DNA from: Rhizobium cauense
GTDB lineage: Bacteria > Pseudomonadota > Alphaproteobacteria > Rhizobiales > Rhizobiaceae
Assembly (NCBI RefSeq): GCF_019511525.1
Contig: NZ_JAEUAT010000008.1
Location: 186,001-250,000, forward strand
Direction of reading: 5' to 3'
Length of the DNA: 64,000 nucleotides
Below, piece by piece: positions 1-9,149 of this stretch; position 1 is the stretch's first letter, and each line of letters begins with the position of its first letter. The notes below the pieces were generated by a model that saw only the letters and a list, made by a program, of their open reading frames with translations, was not told where the DNA came from and did not search any database. A program made the translations under genes and the position numbers.

Positions 1-91
1 GTGACGACGTCGGCTTTATTTGCGGGCACGGGCCAGGCAGCCGGATCGGCGACGAGCGTCGCAGCAATCCCTTCCTTCAGGGGATCTGAAT

Positions 92-121
92 AAAAAGGAG
101 CGCCGCTAAAAGCAGCGCTCC
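92..121 (-). terminator. Rho-independent terminator of the BA14K-like gene
   Basis: A stem with arms GGAGCGC and GCGCTCC is followed, on the minus strand, by a T-rich run. It lies about 25 bases after the stop codon of the BA14K-like gene. Confidence 0.75.
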
Positions 122-146
122 ATATGCAATGATGTTACGGGATCAA

Positions 147-554
147 TCAGCCGGCCGTGCAGAAATGGCTGCGGCCGTCGTAGCCGATATAGGTGCCGCT
201 ACGCGGGTCGAACGAGCGGTAGCGATAGGAGCAATAGCGTTCCCACTGCGGAGTCCACGGTTCGACGTCGGCAACCGGGCGATAGTAGCGCGGCGGCGGA
301 GCGCGATAGACCGGAGCAGCTTCGTATTCCGGCTCGTAGGGCGGGTCGATGTAGCGCGGTTCGTCATAGCGCGGCGCACTCGCGATGGCGGAACCAACAA
401 TCAGGCCGGTCGCCAGGCCAACAGCGCCACCGACGAGCGCATCATCGCTGTGGTGGTGGCGACGCCAGTCACCGGCGGACGCAACGCTGATCGACGATAC
501 GGTGAGGGCAGCGGCTGTTGCCGTCATGAGGAGCGTTTTCGCGAGCCTGTTCAT
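147..554 (-). CDS. BA14K-like secreted protein
   Basis: Small secreted protein of 135 residues. Residues 1-27 form a signal peptide (basic MNRLAK, hydrophobic core, SVASAG cleavage region). A glycine-rich hydrophobic stretch follows (about 40-58, GGAVGLATGLIVGSAIA), then a Pro/Tyr-rich linker (60-100). The C-terminal 35 residues contain WERYCSYRYRSFDP, GTYIGYDG and a final FCTAG, which is the signature of the BA14K family. In Brucella that family was described as an immunoreactive lectin-like protein; the role in rhizobia is not established. It is a single gene with its own terminator. The ATG at 554 is supported by the signal peptide. Confidence 0.85.
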   Translation of the reverse strand: MNRLAKTLLMTATAAALTVSSISVASAGDWRRHHHSDDALVGGAVGLATGLIVGSAIASAPRYDEPRYIDPPYEPEYEAAPVYRAPPPRYYRPVADVEPWTPQWERYCSYRYRSFDPRSGTYIGYDGRSHFCTAG

Positions 555-640
555 TTATCTTTCCCTGTTTAAAACCGATTCCGGTTCTGCACCTTGATGA
601 TGGCAAGGTAAGGGCTGCGATCTGAATGCAGGCTGAATGA

Positions 641-664
641 CAAAACCCGGCATTGCTGCCGGGC
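641..664 (-). terminator. Terminator of the cold-shock gene
   Basis: Arms CCCGGCA and TGCCGGG with a four-base loop, then TTTTG on the minus strand. It lies about 30 bases after the cold-shock gene stop codon. Confidence 0.8.
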
Positions 665-695
665 TTCGCCTGAATTGAAAGCTTTGGCTGGAGGT

Positions 696-911
696 TCAGC
701 CTGCGATCTGCAGGTTGACGGCCTTGGGGCCCTTGCCGCGGCGATCCGGCTCCGTATCGAAGCTAACCTTCTGATTCTCCGTCAGCCCGGCCAAGCCAGA
801 AGCCTGAACGGCAGAAATATGAACAAAGATGTCGGCGCCGCCCTTGTCCGGCTTGATAAAGCCAAAACCTTTGTCGGTATTGAAGAATTTTACAGTGCCA
901 GTCTCGGCCAT
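696..911 (-). CDS. cspA: Cold-shock protein, CspA family
   Basis: A single cold-shock domain of 71 residues, the usual size. Family members are small OB-fold proteins that bind single-stranded RNA and DNA and act as RNA chaperones. Both nucleic-acid-binding motifs are visible: RNP1 as KGFGFI (about 14-19) and RNP2 as IFVHIS (about 28-33). A good ribosome binding site (AAAGGA) precedes the ATG at 911. The gene stands alone, with a terminator behind it and a long non-coding region in front, which suits a cold-shock gene with a regulatory leader. Rhizobia carry several paralogs, so the symbol is generic. Confidence 0.93.
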   Translation of the reverse strand: MAETGTVKFFNTDKGFGFIKPDKGGADIFVHISAVQASGLAGLTENQKVSFDTEPDRRGKGPKAVNLQIAG

Positions 912-1376
912 GCGTCAGGTCCTTTTATCTCCGCCCGCCATCCACACGGGCAGCATCACTGTTAATGCCTCCTCTCGGAGACGTTTGCAGGCAATTGTTG
1001 AAATGTGAGAAAAAGGTCCCCTCTAGCCCAACCGCGTTCACCACGGGACTGATGCCCGCTTTTTCGGAACTGGTTGACCGGAATATTAGCGTTTCCGGCG
1101 CGCACATTCTCAAGGACTTCCCATGCTCGCAAAATGCCCGAACACGGTGAGAGTGCTGCGATTATTAAATTTTGGCAAGCAAAAGTTTTTTAACGCGTTC
1201 ATGCTCGCAGGCACCCAGGGACTGCATTTTTGCGCGTCAGGAGCAAAATTTTGGTCGTCCAGCGCCAAGGATTAACGCTTTATATCGTTGGCAATATAGT
1301 TTGGGAGCAGATTTTGCCAAAAATGCAACGCTAGCGCGACTGCGTAAAAGCTAAAGTTTTTTTCATTTCCGGCAGT
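912..1376. other. Intergenic region upstream of cspA
   Basis: No convincing gene. The side near cspA should hold its promoter and leader, but I cannot fix a promoter. The part from about 1150 to 1370 is visibly richer in A and T than the surroundings, with several T runs. The convergent or antisense reading frames here are short and show no protein-like pattern. Confidence 0.5.
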
Positions 1377-2291
1377 TCAACCCAAATTTGGACTCGGGTT
1401 CAGCCTGTCGGAGGCGCGTCGGCGCGCTATTTCGGGCACGACTTCAACCAGAAGCATAGCGGTAAACATCAGCGCGCAGCCGGCATAGCCGAGCGGCGGC
1501 ATGGTTTCACCCAGCAGCAGCGCGCCAAGGGAGGCGCCGAAAAGCGCTTCCGAGGAGAGGAAGATGGCTGCCTGCGACGACGTCGTGTAGCGCTGGCCGA
1601 TGATCTGCAGCGAAAAGGCGACGCCCGAAGAGAAGATGCCGACATAAAGGATCTCGGGGGCTGCCGCCCAGACCGCAGCCCAGCTGATCGGCTCGATGAC
1701 GACGGCAACGGCAAGCGCGCATATGCCGGTAATGGCAAATTGAGCGGTAGACAGGGCAAGCGGACGGCCGGTTTCCGAAACGGTTATGCCTGCGAGGGTG
1801 ATTTGTCCGGCCCAGAAAATCGCGCAGACGACCGTCAACAGGTCTCCGGTGGTCAATGCAGATAACTGGCCGCCTGACAGCAGATAGATGCCGGATACGG
1901 CCATGATTGCGCCCGGCCAGATGATCCAGTGGGGAGATCGCCGCAAGAAGACGACCGCGATCAATGGCACGATCACGACGTAAAGGCCCGTGATGAAGCT
2001 AGAGTTCGTGACCGTGGTCGTCTGCAGGCCGATCTGCTGGGTCGTCGCCCCGCCAAACAATGCAAGTCCGATCAGCAGATAAAGCTTGAGATGGCGCGGC
2101 GCGGTCTTGACCGACGCCTTGCGTGCTTCCAACAGCATGAACGGGAGAACCGCAATCGCAGCGATCATGAAGCGCAGGCCGATGAACCAGAACGGTCCGA
2201 TCGCCTTCATTGCCGTCGACTGCGCGACAAAGCCGCCGCCCCAGATGGCAGCTGCAAGCAATAGAAGGAGGTTCGCCTGAATGCGCGTCAT
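1377..2291 (-). CDS. EamA/DMT-family membrane transporter
   Basis: Inner-membrane protein of 304 residues with about ten hydrophobic segments, arranged as two repeated EamA halves (about 1-140 and 150-285). The first helix, LLLLLAAAIWGGGFVAQ, and the alternating Gly/Ala-rich helices are typical of drug/metabolite transporters, which mostly export amino acids or small metabolites. The substrate cannot be told from sequence. The start at 2291 gives a complete first helix. No coding partner is adjacent on the same strand, so it is probably transcribed alone. Two more EamA proteins lie in this window (from 49593 and from 55677). Confidence 0.88.
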   Translation of the reverse strand: MTRIQANLLLLLAAAIWGGGFVAQSTAMKAIGPFWFIGLRFMIAAIAVLPFMLLEARKASVKTAPRHLKLYLLIGLALFGGATTQQIGLQTTTVTNSSFITGLYVVIVPLIAVVFLRRSPHWIIWPGAIMAVSGIYLLSGGQLSALTTGDLLTVVCAIFWAGQITLAGITVSETGRPLALSTAQFAITGICALAVAVVIEPISWAAVWAAAPEILYVGIFSSGVAFSLQIIGQRYTTSSQAAIFLSSEALFGASLGALLLGETMPPLGYAGCALMFTAMLLVEVVPEIARRRASDRLNPSPNLG

Positions 2292-2449
2292 TTCATCCTC
2301 TGGGTGGGGAGACGGGTGTTGGGGCGAGCGTTATCAGCTGACTTTCGTTTGAGCAAGGGTGAAGAATGTCGCGCGTGGCTGTGCTTGGGCGCGCGGCGGA
2401 TGACCGGAGCGGGTTGCGCATTGCAGAGCGAAAAGCGTGCTCTCGGACG

Positions 2450-3604
2450 TCAACCGTTGTTTGTCGGCGCTCGCGACACCCTGAGCAGGGCGCCATCGTC
2501 TTCGTCAGTCAGGATGAGGAGGGCACCATCGGGCGCAACCACGACATCGCGCATGCGGCCATAGCTGCCGTCGAGCATGCGCTCTTCGGCCACGAACGCG
2601 CCGGTGTCGTCACGCTGCATGCGTGAAAGCAGCTGAAACTTCAAAGCAGCGACGAGAAAATTGCCATCCCACTCCGGGAACATCCTGCCACGATAGATGG
2701 CAAGTGCTCCTGGCGCAATGGACGGATCCCAGTAGTATGCGGGTTGCTCGAGCCCTTCCTTTGCCGTGCCTTCGCCTATCTCAGCTCCGGAGTAGTCGCG
2801 GCCATAGGTGATGATTGGCCAGCCGTAGTTCTTGCCGGGCTCGATATAATTGATCTCGTCGCCGCCGCGGGCGCCGTGCTCCACGGTGTAGAGTTTGCCG
2901 TCGGCGGCGTCGATGGCGATGCCCTGCGGATTGCGATGGCCTTTGGACCAGATTTCCGGCAGGGCCTTGATCCCGTCCTTGAATGGGTTGTCAGCCGGAA
3001 TGCTGCCGTCGGCGTTGATGTGAACAATCGAGCCGGCGTCGTCCTTCCAATCCTGGGAACGATCCCTGTCGCCGCGGTCGCCGATGCTGATGAAGAGTGA
3101 GCCGTCCTTGGCAAATGCGATGCGGGAGCCATATTGGATGTTGCCCGACGTGAACCGCTTCATGGCAAAGATCGATTTGACGTCTTCCAGCTTTGTACCG
3201 TCCGCTGACAGCTTGGCGCTGAAAACTTCGGTCCCAGAGCCTCCCTTGGCCCGGGTTGCCGCGGTGAGGAATATCCTGCGGCTCGAAGCAAAGTCAGGTG
3301 CGATCGCAACATCCATCAGACCGCCCTGGCTGCGCGCGTTGACCTTTGGGACACCAGTAATGGGAGCGGAGATCTTGCCGTCTCGGATAGTGCGCAATCG
3401 TCCCGGTCTCTCGGTAACGAGATAGGCGCCGTCCGGTAGAACCTCCACGGCCCAAGGATGTTCGAGACCGGTTGCGATTGTGTCGACCTGAAGTTCAACC
3501 GTTTTTGTCCTGACCATGTCGGTCGTCAGGCCCTGGGAGGCGGCTAGGGTTGCAGTTGCGAAAAAGATGCCGATTCGAAGACTTGCAAATTTCATCATGT
3601 CCAT
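2450..3604 (-). CDS. PQQ-dependent sugar dehydrogenase (GSDH family)
   Basis: Soluble periplasmic beta-propeller dehydrogenase of the glucose/sorbosone dehydrogenase family, which oxidises aldose sugars with pyrroloquinoline quinone. Family features in order: LEHPWAVEVLPDG and TERPGRL near the N-terminus, GGLMDVAIAPDF, the GDRGDRDRSQD calcium/PQQ loop, GHRNPQGIA, EHGARGGDEINYI and NYGWPIITYG. The chosen ATG at 3604 gives 384 residues beginning with a signal peptide (MKFASLRIGIFFATATLAAS). An in-frame start at 3658 would overlap the sortase stop and put a polar stretch before the signal peptide, so I reject it. It lies 50 bases downstream of the sortase gene and may share its transcript. Confidence 0.88.
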   Translation of the reverse strand: MDMMKFASLRIGIFFATATLAASQGLTTDMVRTKTVELQVDTIATGLEHPWAVEVLPDGAYLVTERPGRLRTIRDGKISAPITGVPKVNARSQGGLMDVAIAPDFASSRRIFLTAATRAKGGSGTEVFSAKLSADGTKLEDVKSIFAMKRFTSGNIQYGSRIAFAKDGSLFISIGDRGDRDRSQDWKDDAGSIVHINADGSIPADNPFKDGIKALPEIWSKGHRNPQGIAIDAADGKLYTVEHGARGGDEINYIEPGKNYGWPIITYGRDYSGAEIGEGTAKEGLEQPAYYWDPSIAPGALAIYRGRMFPEWDGNFLVAALKFQLLSRMQRDDTGAFVAEERMLDGSYGRMRDVVVAPDGALLILTDEDDGALLRVSRAPTNNG

Positions 3605-3654
3605 CCCGTTGCCTGCCTTGGTCAAGGTGGAGCAGTCGGACATGTGCTTCAACC

Positions 3655-4434
3655 TCATTCGGCCCGGGATAACGGCTTTGTGTTTGTCGCCGGCAATGCT
3701 CCAGTCGCCTGCGTATCGACGAGTTCCGCCTCAACGACATAGCGCAGCGGCCCGCGTTCCGTCGCACCGAAAGGCCAACAGGTCGCAAGCACGAGGTGGC
3801 GCCCTTGCGCCAGTGGTGTGATCCCGCTGTCGGACGGTACGATACGGCCTTCGCCTGCCTTGAAGGTCAGCACCTTTCCATCGCGACGTGTGACCTCGAT
3901 TTCGTCGCCTGGTTTGACCTCCTTCAGCCAGCGAAAATGCCCGTCGCGATCGGCGGAGATAATGGAAGTGCCTTCGTCGCCGGGTTGGGGCGTATTGGCA
4001 ACCCGGATGGGGCCGAACGCCGAGGCGTCGGCCGTGCCGGCGGAGAGGACGATCGCCTGCTTCCCTAGACGCGGCGCTGCCACCTCCGCCTCGGTCGTGA
4101 AATCCGCCCAGGGCCACGGCTTGGCATCTTCGCCGCGCAGTTCGGCGGCAAAGGCTCGCTCCAGGAGCATGTGTGACAGTTCCGTCTTGGCTTTGATGTA
4201 GAGGCCGTCAGTGAGCAAGACGATTCCATATAGCGCCAGGGCGGCGATGCTCGCGGCAATTGCCTTCTCGACAATGGAAAGGCGGGGCAGAATGCGGCGG
4301 CTCTGATGCGCGCTTGCGGCCTCATACGCAGTTGCGGCAGCCATTGCCATGGAAAGCTCGAGGTAGGTCGGAAGCGGCCCGAACTCGTCCCGATCCTGAT
4401 TTCGGGTTCCCGTTCCAGAAATAGCCGACGTCAC
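3655..4434 (-). CDS. Class-GN-type sortase with an altered active site
   Basis: Membrane-anchored sortase-fold protein of 259 residues. A hydrophobic segment lies at about 56-74, then KPWPWADF (105-112), typical of proteobacterial GN sortases. The catalytic cysteine is C219 in LVLATCWPF and the arginine is R231 in GPLRYVV. The family's histidine normally sits in a GHRDTHF-like motif; here the aligned stretch reads ADRDGHF, with Asp at position 162 where the catalytic His is expected. H166, the second His of the motif, is kept. I chose the GTG at 4434 because it overlaps the upstream stop codon as GTGA; ATG codons at 4350 or 4344 are alternatives that still keep the membrane segment. Sortases join LPxTG-like proteins to an acceptor at the cell surface. 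Activity here is doubtful. Confidence 0.8.
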   Translation of the reverse strand: MTSAISGTGTRNQDRDEFGPLPTYLELSMAMAAATAYEAASAHQSRRILPRLSIVEKAIAASIAALALYGIVLLTDGLYIKAKTELSHMLLERAFAAELRGEDAKPWPWADFTTEAEVAAPRLGKQAIVLSAGTADASAFGPIRVANTPQPGDEGTSIISADRDGHFRWLKEVKPGDEIEVTRRDGKVLTFKAGEGRIVPSDSGITPLAQGRHLVLATCWPFGATERGPLRYVVEAELVDTQATGALPATNTKPLSRAE

Positions 4435-4802
4435 GTCCCGGTCCCTGCAAAGATTCCACGCACGCGCCGACGCCAGACGGCAAGGCCGCTTGCGGCGACA
4501 AGTGCTGCAAGCAGCATGACGATACCGCGAAGGATCTGTTCGTCGGCACGTGTCGCCATGTGCGGCAATTTCGCGGAGACGGATGACTGGGCGATGAGTT
4601 CGGCCGCTGGCGCGACGGTCACTGGCGCGGCTGCCAGCTGCGCGAACGCTTGCCGGGGCTGCCTGTCTCCGGCGTAAACAGTCGTGGCAAGCCCCACGGT
4701 CATTAGGATCGACGCGGCGAAAGCCACGAATGCCACCAGCAATGAGATGGATACGCGAGTGGCGCGAAGGCGCCTTATGACGCACTCGTCTTCCAGAAAC
4801 AT
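4431..4802 (-). CDS. Small membrane protein with a sortase-like sorting signal
   Basis: A 123-residue protein with a hydrophobic N-terminal segment (about 18-42, ending TVYAGD, which could be cleaved), a short Ala/Pro/Gln-rich middle (45-78) and a C-terminal tripartite signal. That signal is LPHMAT (79-84), a hydrophobic helix (about 91-110) and the basic cluster RRRVR (111-115). This is the layout of a sortase substrate. Partners of GN sortases are normally several hundred residues long, with VIT and VWA domains; here that body is absent. Its stop codon overlaps the sortase start (GTGA), so the two are probably co-translated. It may be a reduced substrate, a deletion remnant or an unrelated small membrane protein. 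Confidence 0.65.
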   Translation of the reverse strand: MFLEDECVIRRLRATRVSISLLVAFVAFAASILMTVGLATTVYAGDRQPRQAFAQLAAAPVTVAPAAELIAQSSVSAKLPHMATRADEQILRGIVMLLAALVAASGLAVWRRRVRGIFAGTGT

Positions 4803-6378
<1,576 letters not shown>

Positions 6379-6403
6379 GCTCTTCAGTCAAGGACAGCTT
6401 TGG

Positions 6404-6431
6404 AACCCGCCGGCGACGGCGGGTTTTTCTT
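6404..6431 (+). terminator. Terminator of aatA
   Basis: Arms ACCCGCC and GGCGGGT with a six-base loop, then TTTT and a further T-rich tail, 25 bases after the aatA stop codon. Confidence 0.88.
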
Positions 6432-6465
6432 TTGCGAAGGCGGCTGAACCGCCAATCGCGTCATA

Positions 6466-7563
6466 TCAGAGACCGAGCGCCGACAGCATGAGGAACGTCG
6501 CAAAGAGGATGAAGTGCGTCATGCCTTCAATGGCGTTGGTTTCGCCGTCGTTGAGGTTGATCGCCGCCGCGATAAGCGTAATCGCCACCATCACGGTTTG
6601 AACCGGAGTCATGGCCATGATGAAGGGCTGGCCTGTATAGAGGGCTATTGCCTCCATAACCGGAACCGTGAGGATGACGGTCGAAAGCGAGGCGCCCATG
6701 GCGATGTTGACGGTTGCCTGCATTCGGTTGCGGAGCGCCGCGCGCAGTGCGGTCAGGATTTCGGGCGCGGCGGAAATGGCAGCGACGACGATTGCGGTGA
6801 TGGCAACCGGCGCGCCGGTGCCTCGCAGCCCTTCAGTCATGAAGGTGGACATGAATTCCGCGAGAATGCCGATAATGACGACCCCGATCAGGATCGTTGC
6901 GATCGACGCCGCCGCCGACTCGTCGGTCGCATGCTCTTCCGGATCGGCCATCTTCCGTTCGCTGCGGGGATAGGCGTAGCTGAAGAAGTAGCTGTGCTGG
7001 CCAACCTGCATCCGCAGGAAGAGGCCATACAGGGCGATCATCGCCAGGATGGTGAAAGCCGAATAGTAATGCCACTTTTCCGCCGGCACGAATTCGGGAA
7101 CGATCATGGAGATGCCCATGGCGGTCAGGATCATGACGCCGTAGGTCTTGCCCGAATTGTCATTGTATGGCTGCTCACCGTGCTTCAAGCCACCGAGCAG
7201 GGCGGCAAGGCCGAGGATGCCGTTAATGTCGAGCATCAGCGCGGAATAGATCGTATCGCGCACGAGCGTTGGCGAGCTTTCGCCGCTCATCATAATGGCG
7301 AGGATGATCACCTCCACTGCAACGGCCGACAGCGTCAGGATCATTGTGCCATAGGGGTCGCCGACCTTGGTCGCGAGAATCTCGGCATGATGAGCGACGC
7401 GAACCGAAGCGACGACGATCGTTGCGACAAGTGCTGCGGCAGCTATCAGGGAGGCGCCGCGCCCCATTCCGAGTACCGTATGTTCAAGCGCATAAGCGAC
7501 AGGCGCGACGATCATCGCAAACACCAGGAGCCGCTCGTCTCTCAGTCGCGACACGATTTTCAC
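6466..7563 (-). CDS. chaA: Calcium/proton antiporter, ChaA/CaCA family
   Basis: Polytopic inner-membrane cation/proton antiporter with about eleven helices in two homologous halves. The first half carries HHAEILATKVGDPYGTM and then VAVEVIILAIMM, and the second carries AISAAPEILTALRAAL. These acidic alpha-repeat motifs bind the cation in the CaCA superfamily. An acidic cytoplasmic linker (DPEEHATDESA) separates the halves. I chose the GTG at 7563, giving 365 residues, close to E. coli ChaA and preceded by GGAG. A TTG at 7620 would add 19 polar residues. It probably exports Ca2+, Na+ or K+ under alkaline or salt stress; which ion cannot be read from the sequence. Confidence 0.87.
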   Translation of the reverse strand: MKIVSRLRDERLLVFAMIVAPVAYALEHTVLGMGRGASLIAAAALVATIVVASVRVAHHAEILATKVGDPYGTMILTLSAVAVEVIILAIMMSGESSPTLVRDTIYSALMLDINGILGLAALLGGLKHGEQPYNDNSGKTYGVMILTAMGISMIVPEFVPAEKWHYYSAFTILAMIALYGLFLRMQVGQHSYFFSYAYPRSERKMADPEEHATDESAAASIATILIGVVIIGILAEFMSTFMTEGLRGTGAPVAITAIVVAAISAAPEILTALRAALRNRMQATVNIAMGASLSTVILTVPVMEAIALYTGQPFIMAMTPVQTVMVAITLIAAAINLNDGETNAIEGMTHFILFATFLMLSALGL

Positions 7564-7798
7564 GAAAAGCTCCGATCTCGATTCATGTGCCAAGTCTAAG
7601 CCGATGATTTTGCATGGCAAGCAGACCGCACAGGCGGGCGCGTTTGCAGTCTTGGGGATTTAATGGAATACTACCCATATCGGTCAGCCGGAAGCATATA
7701 GCGGCGCCCTCTAGTCACTTGTAACGCGGCCCGCGCAGAACTGGATGCAATCCGGTCAGCATTTGAGCGCCAAGCAAGAAGAAAGAGGAGTGAAATGC

Positions 7799-8080
7799 AT
7801 GGTCAAGGTGGTCTACGAGGTCGTTCCGCACGACGGAGGCTGGGCCTACCGATTGGGTCCTGTCTATTCCGAGGCATTCCCGACACACTCCGAAGCGCTC
7901 GAAGCAGCCCGTATCGTCGCAGCCGAACAACAGGTTGGCGGTGATTCCGCGGAAATCAGCTGGCAGGATGACAAAGGCAAATGGCATGAGGAGTATGCCG
8001 AAGGGGGGGATCGACCTGAGACAGAAGTTGTTGACGGCACCTGGAAAAGCCAGGCCAATGAAACCTCTCCTCGCGCATAA
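7799..8080 (+). CDS. DUF2188-like protein
   Basis: A 93-residue soluble protein resembling the DUF2188 family: YEVVPHDGGWAYRLG, then FPTHSEALEAARIVAAEQQ and a short basic/acidic strand (ISWQDDKGKWHEEYA). Family members are small two-strand-plus-helix proteins without known function, common in rhizobia. The ATG at 7799 is supported by AGAGGAG eight bases upstream; an upstream in-frame ATG at 7745 adds residues unlike the family. It stands between two minus-strand genes, so it has its own promoter. Confidence 0.75.
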   Translation: MVKVVYEVVPHDGGWAYRLGPVYSEAFPTHSEALEAARIVAAEQQVGGDSAEISWQDDKGKWHEEYAEGGDRPETEVVDGTWKSQANETSPRA

Positions 8081-8274
8081 GCATCGTCTATTGTCTGCGT
8101 GATGACTGGCTTTGGCGTGTGCGCCCAACGCGAGGCGCGCCATTGATTTTTCGAGGGGAGCCGAACGACCGGCTCTCAAAGATTTCATCCGGGCCGCAAT
8201 CGACTTCAATCAGCGCAAGCTGAACAAGAACGCGCCAAAGACGGGTAAAGGCAAAGAGAGCTATTTTCCTGGCC

Positions 8275-9078
8275 CTAGGCCTGCTGCAACTCGGTGAGCG
8301 CTATGCGCGCGACTGCCAATGGACTTTGCGCCAGCGCCGTCGATCCGTCACCAAGAAACCAAGCCGCTGACAGCCCCGAATAGGCAGCAATCCATTGCAG
8401 CAGGCGTTTCGGTTGAAGGGCCGCCTCGGTCGCAACAATGCGAAGCTGCCTCTGCAGGCGGCCGGGAGCGCTGATCGTGGGAAGGTCCTCGTTGGCAAAG
8501 ATATTGGCGTAATCGAAACCGCGTTCGCCGATCAGGCCCTTCGGGTCGATGGCCAGCCAGCCGTGTTGTTCGAAGTCGAGGATGTTGCTGTGGTGAATGT
8601 CACCATGCAGGACGACCGGATCGCCATTGTCAGCCAGCAGCTTGTCGGCAATGACCTTGCAGTCGGAGAGTACACCGCCATAGGCCCGGGCTGCCGGCTC
8701 GAGTTCGCGAAACCAGCGCTCGAGCGGAATGAGTTGGGGCTGTGGCCGCTTGCGTGGGGCGTGAAGCTTTGCAACCGTGCCGCAAATGATGTGGGTTGCG
8801 ATATCGTCCGCGCCGTTCATTGCCATTTCCAACAGCGAGCGTTCGCCCATAGCCCGTTCCAATAGAACCGCGTCGCTATCGTGTGCGTAGACCCTGGCGG
8901 CGCCGATACCGTCCCACCACTCCATCAATGCGCCGCCGGCCCGCTCGGCCTCGTCGCTGGAAATCTTCAGCATGGCAGGCCTGCCGTCCGAGAGAACAGG
9001 AAGCAGCTGGCTGGAATGGGTGGCGAACGGTTCACCGTCGACGGTCAGGCGCCAGCGATCAATATGCGATTCGAACAT
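8275..9078 (-). CDS. APH(6)-like phosphotransferase (streptomycin/hydroxyurea kinase family)
   Basis: A kinase-like phosphotransferase of 267 residues. The Brenner motif LHGDIHHSNIL (catalytic Asp) is followed by WLAIDPKGLIGERGFDYAN, where the metal-binding Asp and the DPKGL(I)GE signature identify the APH(6)/hydroxyurea phosphotransferase group. Streptomycin 6-kinases belong here, but chromosomal homologs in soil bacteria often have unknown small-molecule substrates. No resistance genes or mobile elements adjoin it. The stop lies about 195 bases from the DUF2188-like gene, which faces it. Confidence 0.85.
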   Translation of the reverse strand: MFESHIDRWRLTVDGEPFATHSSQLLPVLSDGRPAMLKISSDEAERAGGALMEWWDGIGAARVYAHDSDAVLLERAMGERSLLEMAMNGADDIATHIICGTVAKLHAPRKRPQPQLIPLERWFRELEPAARAYGGVLSDCKVIADKLLADNGDPVVLHGDIHHSNILDFEQHGWLAIDPKGLIGERGFDYANIFANEDLPTISAPGRLQRQLRIVATEAALQPKRLLQWIAAYSGLSAAWFLGDGSTALAQSPLAVARIALTELQQA

Positions 9079-9102
9079 GGCATCATGCTAGTTGCCTGTC
9101 GG

Positions 9103-9130
9103 AAAAAGGAAATCCCGCCGGTTGGCGGGA
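9103..9130 (-). terminator. Terminator of the alkene reductase gene
   Basis: Arms TCCCGCC and GGCGGGA with a four-base loop, followed on the minus strand by a TTTCC...TTTTT tract. It lies 20 bases after the stop codon. Confidence 0.85.
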
Positions 9131-9149
9131 CCTCCCAGGGGCATGCGGC

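Noticed and set aside
1..93. Plus-strand open frame entering the window and ending at 93
   Set aside because: Only 30 codons are visible, with no domain or codon pattern; it may be the tail of a gene from outside but cannot be supported.
3655..4434. LPATN near the C-terminus of the sortase itself
   Set aside because: No hydrophobic helix or basic tail follows, so it is not a sorting signal; likely chance.
8275..9078. Acquired antibiotic-resistance cassette
   Set aside because: The phosphotransferase stands among ordinary chromosomal genes, with no transposase or integron signs nearby.
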